The notes below the pieces were generated by a model that did not search any database, was not told where the DNA came from, and saw only the letters and a list, made by a program, of their open reading frames with translations. From a bacterium (lineage in GTDB: Bacteria > Krumholzibacteriota > Krumholzibacteria > LZORAL124-64-63), in contig QNDV01000002.1 of assembly GCA_003646045.1 (NCBI GenBank), positions 1 through 22,161 on the forward strand: a stretch of DNA of 22,161 nucleotides, given 5' to 3'. A program made the position numbers and the translations under genes. Of this stretch, positions 13,866 to 19,582 are shown in pieces. Numbering within the stretch: the stretch's first letter is position 1; every line of letters begins with the position of its first letter.

Positions 13866-15035
13866 ATGTCCTCCGCGGAAACACCCGGTATCGTACCTCG
13901 CAATGAAGACGACCTGCGCCTTGCAGGCGTGGTCCATGACGTGAACCAGATGCTCACGGTCATCGTCGGGCGTGCCGCATTCCTGCAGGGGAACCACACG
14001 GACGAGGAACTGCGCAACGGTCTGGACAGCATCCTGACGGCGGCCGGCGACGCCGCGGTGATTCTCAAACGATGGAAGTCGTCATCGCCGATCGCCGGCG
14101 AGAGCGGGGACCTGCGTACCCGTGTGGACGAGGCGCTGGCCGCAATCCTGCCCCCCGGCCAGTCATCGTGGTATGCGACTCCGGTCGAGGGAGCCTGGCA
14201 TGCCGTGAACCGGATCCCGTCGGGATTCGGCGCTGCGGTGCCTGCGGCGGAGGTGCGCGAGGTGTTGCAGAACCTCCTGCTGAACGCCCTGGCAGCCATG
14301 CCGAGCGGCGGTGGCATAGAAGTTACCGGTGAGACGGTGGACGAAGGTTCCCCGGCGGACCGGATTCGTCTGCAGGTTGCCGATACGGGGCCGGGCGTGG
14401 ACGCGACGGCCCGGGAGGATATTTTCAATGCCGGGTATTCCACCAGCGGCAGCAGTTCCCGTGGTGTGGGTCTGGCAGCGTGCCGGCAACTACTGGCCCG
14501 ACATGGCGCGCATCTGGAACTGGCGCCACCGGAATCCGGCTCGGGAGCCGTCTTCAGGCTGGATCTGCCTGGAGGCGGCACGGCAGGGCAGGCGTTGGCG
14601 GAGGCTCGCGTGGATGACGGTCCGCTGGCGCTGACGATTCTGGTGGTCGACGACGAGCCGGCGGTACGGGATGTCTTCGGCGATGTGTTGCGGTCCTGGG
14701 ACTGCGTCGTCGATACCGCGGCCGATGCCGCCACGGCCCGGGATTTGTTCGCTGCCGGGCGGTACCAGGTGGCGCTGGTGGACCTGGGTCTGCCGGGTGA
14801 GACCGGATTGGAATTGGCGCAGGGGCTGCGGGATACGGACCCGGCCCTGGCGATTATCCTCACCACCGGCCTGGACCGGGAGCGTGATCTGACCGGAGCG
14901 GTGGGACCGGCAGTGGATTTCACCCTGGTCAAGCCCCTGGACCTGGACGATCTGCGACGGACACTCGGACTGGCGGCGGCCCTGACCGCCGATCGTGGCG
15001 CTACCGGCGGTCAGCCGGGCAAGGAGAAGAAATGA
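13866..15035 (+). CDS. Hybrid histidine kinase with C-terminal receiver domain
   Basis: A soluble 389-residue signalling protein. The N-terminal kinase core has an NtrB-like H-box, VVHDVNQMLTVI (His24). The ATPase domain has the N-box LQNLLLNALAAM (Asn140), the G1 box ADTGPGVD (Asp173) and G2 RGVGLAACRQLLARHG. A receiver follows, with VVDDEP (Asp262, Asp263), the phospho-acceptor in ALVDLGLPG (Asp306), T-T-G, and the conserved Lys356 in LVKPLD. All catalytic residues are present. There is no sensor, transmembrane or output domain, so the signal input and the final target must come from other proteins, perhaps the kinase-like protein encoded just upstream. The ATG at 13866 has AGGGGTGG before it. 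An in-frame extension to 13707 would run back into the previous gene and is rejected. The stop overlaps the next start (ATGA). Confidence 0.9.
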   Translation: MSSAETPGIVPRNEDDLRLAGVVHDVNQMLTVIVGRAAFLQGNHTDEELRNGLDSILTAAGDAAVILKRWKSSSPIAGESGDLRTRVDEALAAILPPGQSSWYATPVEGAWHAVNRIPSGFGAAVPAAEVREVLQNLLLNALAAMPSGGGIEVTGETVDEGSPADRIRLQVADTGPGVDATAREDIFNAGYSTSGSSSRGVGLAACRQLLARHGAHLELAPPESGSGAVFRLDLPGGGTAGQALAEARVDDGPLALTILVVDDEPAVRDVFGDVLRSWDCVVDTAADAATARDLFAAGRYQVALVDLGLPGETGLELAQGLRDTDPALAIILTTGLDRERDLTGAVGPAVDFTLVKPLDLDDLRRTLGLAAALTADRGATGGQPGKEKK

Positions 15036-15826
15036 TACCGGTACGACGATTCCCGCGACCATCCCGCCTGTGGGCCGTGGCGCTGCTCATCCTGGGTCTG
15101 GCCGGCAGCGGTTCCCTGGCGCCGGCCACGGCGGTCACCGATCTGGTATTCACGCGAGGGGACTCGCTGGCCATAGCGGGGGAGGGCCTGCTGGTAGGTC
15201 TGTCCATGGCAGGCGCGGACACTTTCGCCCTGCTCAACGAGATTCCGGACAGCCTGTCGGTCACCGGCGAACGCACCATTACCCTGGTCCTGCAGAACGG
15301 CGAGGGCGAGATCTTCAATCAGGCTGATTTCTCGGGCGTGCTGGATCGTGCCCTGGCCTGGGACGGCGAGTTCTTCTGGTCCTGCGGCGATGCGAAGGAC
15401 GGTTCTTCCATCATCTACAAGATAGCCACTGACACCCTCGGAGTGCTGGTGATCGACGATGCCATCACTGCGCCGGGACATCGCCCCTCGAGCCTGGCCT
15501 ACGACGGCAGGTACCTGTGGTTGACCGACCGCGATTCGGCGCGCATCGACCGTTTCGACCCGGAAGTGGAGGAATTCACCCGCACGGTGACGGCCCCGGG
15601 TTTTTCGCCCTTCGGGCTGGCCTACGACGGATCGGCCATGTGGTTGTCCGACAGCGGCACGGGCCGTCTTTATCGCCTGAACGGCTCGCGACTGCGCTGG
15701 ACCGGAAGTGTGGCACCGGACGTCTTCCTGGCCCGTGGCCAGGATATCCGACTGTTCCACGATGGCGAGAATCTGCGGTATCTGCCATCTGGTGGCCGTT
15801 TGGCTGTGCGTATGGATTTCGAGTGA
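15032..15826 (+). CDS. Secreted beta-propeller-like protein
   Basis: The 264-residue product has a signal peptide (hydrophobic 13-25, cleavage likely after A-T-A, 32-34). Its mature region carries at least three blade-like repeats about 41-46 residues apart: ALAWDGEFFW, SSLAYDGRYLWLTD and FGLAYDGSAMWLSD, each followed by a strand ending in a Tyr/Phe-rich motif such as GRLYRLN. This pattern is typical of six-bladed propellers of the glutamine cyclotransferase, NHL or SMP-30 type. At this length it is near the lower limit for a full propeller. Its ATG overlaps the kinase stop by four bases, and AAGGAG lies at 15021-15026, so it is co-expressed with the hybrid kinase. A periplasmic ligand-sensing or binding partner is possible, but nothing in the sequence proves that. 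Confidence 0.75.
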   Translation: MIPVRRFPRPSRLWAVALLILGLAGSGSLAPATAVTDLVFTRGDSLAIAGEGLLVGLSMAGADTFALLNEIPDSLSVTGERTITLVLQNGEGEIFNQADFSGVLDRALAWDGEFFWSCGDAKDGSSIIYKIATDTLGVLVIDDAITAPGHRPSSLAYDGRYLWLTDRDSARIDRFDPEVEEFTRTVTAPGFSPFGLAYDGSAMWLSDSGTGRLYRLNGSRLRWTGSVAPDVFLARGQDIRLFHDGENLRYLPSGGRLAVRMDFE

Positions 15827-15837
15827 GGGCCGGGACC

Positions 15838-15866
15838 TTGACACGGAGTGGTGGTGTGATTAATCT
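15838..15866 (+). promoter_or_regulatory. Candidate promoter of the fur-alr operon
   Basis: A perfect -35 TTGACA (15838-15843), 17 bases, then TAATCT (15861-15866), a 3-of-6 -10. A Fur-box-like site begins 4 bases later and would cover the transcription start. Confidence 0.5.
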
Positions 15867-15869
15867 ATC

Positions 15870-15888
15870 GAAAATTGTTTTCATTTTC
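15870..15888 (+). promoter_or_regulatory. Fur-box-like operator
   Basis: GAAAATTGTTTTCATTTTC matches the classical 19-bp Fur box GATAATGATAATCATTATC at 13 of 19 positions. It sits in a conspicuously AT-rich island and contains a perfect inverted repeat CGAAAAT / ATTTTCG (15869-15875 and 15883-15889) plus an inner GAAAA-TTG-TTTTC. It lies just downstream of the -10 and 35 bases before the fur start, which suits autoregulation. Confidence 0.6.
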
Positions 15889-15922
15889 GGCAGAAGTACA
15901 CACGCCAACGAAGAGGTCAGTG

Positions 15923-16432
15923 ATGACTCCCGTTCAACGTACCAAGGAAGTAGACGAGAATTACGTAAAGGAAAAGGAGATGGGCTTTGCGGAGTTCATC
16001 CAACGCAAGGGCCTCAAGACGACGCGGCAACGCAACACCATCGTCTCGACGTTCTTCCGCCTGCGCGGTCATATCTCCGTCGAGGAACTCCTCAACGAGG
16101 TGAAGAAGGTCAATCCCCGTATCGGCTATGCAACGGTCTACCGGACCCTGCATCTGCTGGTGGCAAGCAATCTGGTGGAAGAGCGTCGCTTCGGCGACGG
16201 CCTGGCCAGGTACGAAGGGCACTCGGACGTGGAGCACCACGACCATATGATCTGTCTGGAGTGCGGAGAGATCTTCGAGTTCTTCAATCCGCGTCTGGAG
16301 AGCCTGCAGGAAAAACTCGCGGAAGAGAACAATTTCAAGATCTACCGTCACCGGCTGGAGCTCTACGGTGCATGCAAGGACACCAAGGCCTGTGAGTCCC
16401 GCAAGCGCAAGAAAGCAGCTGCCAGCGCCTGA
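15923..16432 (+). CDS. fur: Fur-family metal-dependent transcriptional regulator
   Basis: A dimeric repressor that senses iron or a related metal (or peroxide, in PerR members). The 169-residue product has the winged-helix domain with GLKTTRQRNTIVSTFF, the recognition-helix block GYATVYRTLHLLVASNLVEE, and the RFGDGLARYE hinge. The dimerisation domain has HHDHMICLECG (His105, His106, His108, Cys111, Cys114) and a second Cys pair, LYGAC-x5-C (Cys151, Cys157). The two Cys pairs suggest a structural zinc site. The N-terminus is about 20 residues longer than E. coli Fur, and the tail is Lys/Ala-rich. The ATG at 15923 has GAGG at 15913-15916; an earlier in-frame codon at 15875 lies inside the putative operator and is rejected. 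Whether it is Fur, PerR or Zur cannot be settled, though the operator match favours Fur or PerR. Confidence 0.88.
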   Translation: MTPVQRTKEVDENYVKEKEMGFAEFIQRKGLKTTRQRNTIVSTFFRLRGHISVEELLNEVKKVNPRIGYATVYRTLHLLVASNLVEERRFGDGLARYEGHSDVEHHDHMICLECGEIFEFFNPRLESLQEKLAEENNFKIYRHRLELYGACKDTKACESRKRKKAAASA

Positions 16433-17558
16433 CGGTGCGGGGGCGTGGCTGACGATCGATGTGGATCGGGCCGCTCTTACCGCGAACATGCAGGCGTTCC
16501 GGTCCCTGGTGGGGCCGCAGCACCGATTGATGGCCGTGGTCAAGGCTGACGCCTATGGCCACGGCCTTCTGCTTGCCGCTACCGCCTTCCTGGCCGGGGG
16601 GGCGGATATGCTCGGCGTACACAGCCTGGCCGAAGCCAGGGCCCTGCGCGAAGGCGGTGTGCAGGCGCCGGTACTGGTGCTGGGTCCGTTGATCGCGGAC
16701 GAGGTGTCGGTCGCCGTACACCTGGACGCCGAGATAACGGTGGCCTCGGTGGCGGCCTTGAGCGCGGCCGTTGCCAGTGGCGCGGCTTGCCGAATCCACC
16801 TCAAGGTCGAGACCGGCGTGAACCGTCAGGGTATCGTCGAGGACGAACTGGAGTCGTGCCGGCGTATCCTCGAGGCGGCGCCAACCTGCCGGCTGGTGGG
16901 AATCTCGAGCCATTTTGCCGACGTGGAGGACACCACTGATCATGGGTATGCCGAGGCCCAGATGGCCCGCTTCGCCGCCTGGCGCGAGGCTGTGGCCGCC
17001 CTCGGGTATGCTGATCTGGCGGCCCACATGAGTTGCAGCGCCGCGGTGCTGGTATGGGACCGCACCCACGGGGATCTGGCGCGGGTGGGCGTGGCTGCCT
17101 ACGGCATCTGGCCGTCGCGCGAGACCCGGGTGGCGGTACACCAGCGCGGGCGGAGCGAGTTGACCCTTACGCCGGCGCTGACCTGGCGCGTGCGTGTCAG
17201 CCAGGTGCGTCAAGTGGCCGCCGGCGAAACCGTCGGCTACGGACGTACCTGGAAAGCCATGACCGACAGCCGCATCGCCGTATTGCCCGTGGGCTATGCG
17301 GATGGTCTGCCGCGGGCCCTGGGCGGGCGGGGCCATGTCCTGTTGCACGGTCGGCGCGCACCGCTGGTGGGCCGGATCTGCATGAACCTGTGCATGGTGG
17401 ACGTGACCAACGTGCCGCAAACCGCGGCGGGCGACCAGGCCGTACTGCTGGGTCGCCAGGGGGACGAGATCATCACCGCCGAGATGCTGGCCGACCAGCT
17501 GGGCACGATCGCCTACGAAGTACTCACCCTGCCGGGTCCCACCTGGACCCGGCGCTGA
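16392..17558 (+). CDS. alr: Alanine racemase
   Basis: A PLP enzyme that converts L-alanine to D-alanine for peptidoglycan. The 388-residue product has the PLP-lysine block AVVKADAYGHG (Lys51), a TIM-barrel with LKVETGVNRQGI and GISSHFADVED, AAYGIWPS, the second catalytic Tyr in VGYGRTW (Tyr283), LPVGYADGLPR, and GRICMNLCMVDVT near the end. At Asn332 many relatives have Asp; Asn may be tolerated. The domain must start before AWLTIDVDRAAL. The only sensible in-frame starts lie inside fur: GTG 16392 (chosen, AAGG close before it) or GTG 16368, giving overlaps of 41 or 65 bases. The start is uncertain. A further gene with a good ribosome site follows after 23 bases. Confidence 0.92.
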   Translation: MSPASARKQLPAPDGAGAWLTIDVDRAALTANMQAFRSLVGPQHRLMAVVKADAYGHGLLLAATAFLAGGADMLGVHSLAEARALREGGVQAPVLVLGPLIADEVSVAVHLDAEITVASVAALSAAVASGAACRIHLKVETGVNRQGIVEDELESCRRILEAAPTCRLVGISSHFADVEDTTDHGYAEAQMARFAAWREAVAALGYADLAAHMSCSAAVLVWDRTHGDLARVGVAAYGIWPSRETRVAVHQRGRSELTLTPALTWRVRVSQVRQVAAGETVGYGRTWKAMTDSRIAVLPVGYADGLPRALGGRGHVLLHGRRAPLVGRICMNLCMVDVTNVPQTAAGDQAVLLGRQGDEIITAEMLADQLGTIAYEVLTLPGPTWTRR

Positions 17559-17581
17559 ACCTGATATCACCGGAGGCCGCC

Positions 17582-18034
17582 GTGCTGGAACGTCTACATG
17601 GTTTTTTCAACAACCGCATAGCTCCCGAGGACGACGTGGATGGGGAACACCGGCTGCGGGTGGCTACCTGCGCCCTGTTGCTGGAAGCGGCCCACGCCGA
17701 CGACGATTTCAGTAAGCAGGAGCGCGAGGCCATCGGTGGCATGGTTGCGGCGCGATTCGAGCTGGATGAAGCCGAAGCAGCCGAGTTGGTGGAGATTGCC
17801 GAAGCCGAACGTAAGGCTGCCGGGGACCTTTACCAGTTCGCCCGCCTGATCAACGACACCTTTCCCCGACCGCGCAAGCTGGCCATCCTCGAGCTGCTGT
17901 GGCAGGTGGTCTACAGCGACGGCGTGCTCGAAAGTCACGAGGACGCCCTGATGCACCGTATGGGTCGCGTGCTGGGTATCCGGCACGAGGAACTCATCGC
18001 GGTGAAGCTGAAGGTCAAGCGGACGCTGGACTGA
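17582..18034 (+). CDS. TerB-like (tellurite-resistance TerB family) protein
   Basis: The 150-residue, mostly helical, acidic product is of the TerB type. It has the paired helical repeats seen in that family, LRVATCALLLEAAHADDDFSKQE and later LAILELLWQVVYSDGVLESHE, each ending in an acidic D-G/D-D...E/H metal-binding-like turn. The family is widespread and usually of unknown function; tellurite resistance should not be inferred from the name. The start is GTG 17582 with GGAGG at 17572-17576. The frame is open upstream as far as 17033, but that part is a shadow of alr. It lies 23 bases after alr and probably shares the fur-alr transcript. It has no signal peptide, so it is cytoplasmic. Confidence 0.8.
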   Translation: MLERLHGFFNNRIAPEDDVDGEHRLRVATCALLLEAAHADDDFSKQEREAIGGMVAARFELDEAEAAELVEIAEAERKAAGDLYQFARLINDTFPRPRKLAILELLWQVVYSDGVLESHEDALMHRMGRVLGIRHEELIAVKLKVKRTLD

Positions 18035-18236
18035 GCAGCGCACAGGTGTCCCGCGACGGTTCGCGAGTGTTCCTCACGGTACACCCCAGGGTCATCCCGT
18101 CCTTCGGCAATTCCATCTCAACATTATGTCAATCGGCATCTTATGGATGTCGTGACTCTTTGGTACCGGAGATGCACAGGGGTCGGGTGCGGAACCGAAC
18201 CGTATGACCTGTACCCTGCGAACCGAGGAGCATGAT

Positions 18237-19427
18237 ATGACGCCCACTCGCCTGATGACCTTGCTGGCGCTGCTGCTGGGACTGCTGCTGATGATCGGCT
18301 GCAGCAATGACGCCGACAGCCCCCTGGCCGCCGATCCCAGCGGCGGCGACGACTATGAATCCCTGGACTTCAACGATCCCCACGGCGGGCTCACGGCCAG
18401 TGACGAGGAGGAAGCCTTCGGCGACCCGTCCCTCAAGGCCATGCTGTTGGCCGAGGACGGGGAGATTGTCGATGATCCCCTGGCCCTGGATCCGGAAGTC
18501 CTGGCCCTGGAGGAGGCCGGCCGGCGCACGGGTGGCATGCACGAACGCCATCGTCCGCGATTCACATACCTGCGCCTGCGCTGGGGCATGCTGCGGGGAC
18601 CGGATGATTCCGTCTCCATCGAGCCTCCCTGCGACGTGGTGGACTGGACCGGTGAGATCCATACCGACCGGGGCCTGGTGGTGGTCAAGCGGGTGATCCG
18701 TTTCGAGCGGCCCTACGACCACATCATCTGGCCGCGGCTCAATCCCCGCACGGTGGCTTTCCAGTCCAGGACCGGCTGCCACTTCGACGGCCTGGTGCTG
18801 CAGATAATCGAACGACCCGAAGTCGGCGAAGATGCCACGGATGTCGAACCCGAGCAGCCCAACCAGCTGCACATCAACCTGCCCCACTACACGGCCACCT
18901 TCGACGTGGCGGACCTGGCCAAACTGGATCTCATCGAGGACGTGACCGAGTCCGGCGCGCAGATCCAGCTGACCGGTTTCAAGTTGCAGGACATCGACGT
19001 CTGTCCCAAGGGTTTCCTGTCGGGGCGCTGGCGTCGGCTGACCCGGGACCCGAGTCTGGCGGTCACCGACACGGTGGACCACGGTGTGCGCATGGGGTCC
19101 CTCGCCGGGGCCTGGTACTCGCTGGACGGGCGTATCAAGGGCTTCCTGCGGGGTGGCTACGGCGTGGATGCTGACGGTCAGCGGGTTTTCCGCGGCAAGG
19201 CCATCGACCGGCGCGGCCGTTTCCACGCCCTGCTGGCGGGGACCTGGGAACCGGCCGCGGGTGATGATCTGGCGTCCTTCCGGGGCGACTGGATTCTGGC
19301 CTCGGGACGGGTCGAGGGGATCCTCGGCGGCACCGCACAGCCGGTGGACGGGTATCCCGGCGGATTCTTCACCGGGCGCTGGACCACTCTTTGTGACGAT
19401 GAAGCGGAGTCCGCGGTCAGGTTCTGA
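18237..19427 (+). CDS. Predicted lipoprotein of unknown function
   Basis: The 396-residue product has a lipoprotein signal: a hydrophobic stretch from residue 9 and a lipobox ending L-M-I-G-C with Cys22. The mature protein starts with an acidic, Asp/Pro-rich segment (about 23-100). The middle is a folded region with RFTYLRLRWGMLRGPDDS and FDVADLAKLDLIEDVTESGAQIQLTGFK. The C-terminal part repeats short G-x-W / G-R-W-type units (LSGRWRRL, LAGAWYSLDGRIKG, FLRGGYGVDADG, LLAGTWEPA, FRGDWIL, FTGRWTTL), suggesting a beta-rich repeat domain. I do not recognise the family. The ATG 18237 follows GAGGAG at 18225-18230; an in-frame ATG at 18204 is less likely because it lengthens the signal peptide and lacks a ribosome site. 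The gene stands alone before a strong terminator. The 200 bases before it hold no clear promoter, though 18110-18145 is AT-rich. Confidence 0.8.
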   Translation: MTPTRLMTLLALLLGLLLMIGCSNDADSPLAADPSGGDDYESLDFNDPHGGLTASDEEEAFGDPSLKAMLLAEDGEIVDDPLALDPEVLALEEAGRRTGGMHERHRPRFTYLRLRWGMLRGPDDSVSIEPPCDVVDWTGEIHTDRGLVVVKRVIRFERPYDHIIWPRLNPRTVAFQSRTGCHFDGLVLQIIERPEVGEDATDVEPEQPNQLHINLPHYTATFDVADLAKLDLIEDVTESGAQIQLTGFKLQDIDVCPKGFLSGRWRRLTRDPSLAVTDTVDHGVRMGSLAGAWYSLDGRIKGFLRGGYGVDADGQRVFRGKAIDRRGRFHALLAGTWEPAAGDDLASFRGDWILASGRVEGILGGTAQPVDGYPGGFFTGRWTTLCDDEAESAVRF

Positions 19428-19442
19428 TCGCCGACGGAAAGC

Positions 19443-19487
19443 AGCCACGGGGAGCGGCTCCTGCGGGACCGCTCCCCGTTGGCTTTA
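19443..19487 (+). terminator. Intrinsic transcription terminator
   Basis: An 11-bp perfect stem ACGGGGAGCGG (19447-19457) / CCGCTCCCCGT (19469-19479) is extended outward by AGCC (19443-19446) / GGCT (19481-19484) across a one-base bulge, and inward by TCC/GGA around TGCG. TTT follows directly. It is the best terminator in the window and ends the lipoprotein unit. Confidence 0.88.
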
Positions 19488-19508
19488 ATCCCACCCGGCC
19501 CGGTCCGG

Positions 19509-19538
19509 TTGCCGCCGGACTGTCATATGCTGTAGAAT
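19509..19538 (+). promoter_or_regulatory. Candidate promoter of the C25 peptidase gene
   Basis: TTGCCG (19509-19514), 18 bases, TAGAAT (19533-19538; 5 of 6 to the -10 consensus). It lies just after the terminator and gives a leader of about 40 bases. Confidence 0.5.
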
Positions 19539-19582
19539 GATGGTGCCCCTGCTAGCTTCCCTGGTCGTTTCCGGAGCCCTGC

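Noticed and set aside
12664..13884. Minus-strand open frame opposite the kinase-like gene (406 codons)
   Set aside because: Arg/Ser-rich shadow protein without motifs; the + strand has an H-box and a good start site.
18051..18065. Small hairpin CGCGA-CGGT-TCGCG after the TerB-like gene
   Set aside because: Only five base pairs and no T tract, so it is not supported as a terminator.
18141..19448. Minus-strand open frame opposite the lipoprotein (435 codons)
   Set aside because: It would start inside the terminator stem and has no motif; the + strand gene has a lipobox and ribosome site.
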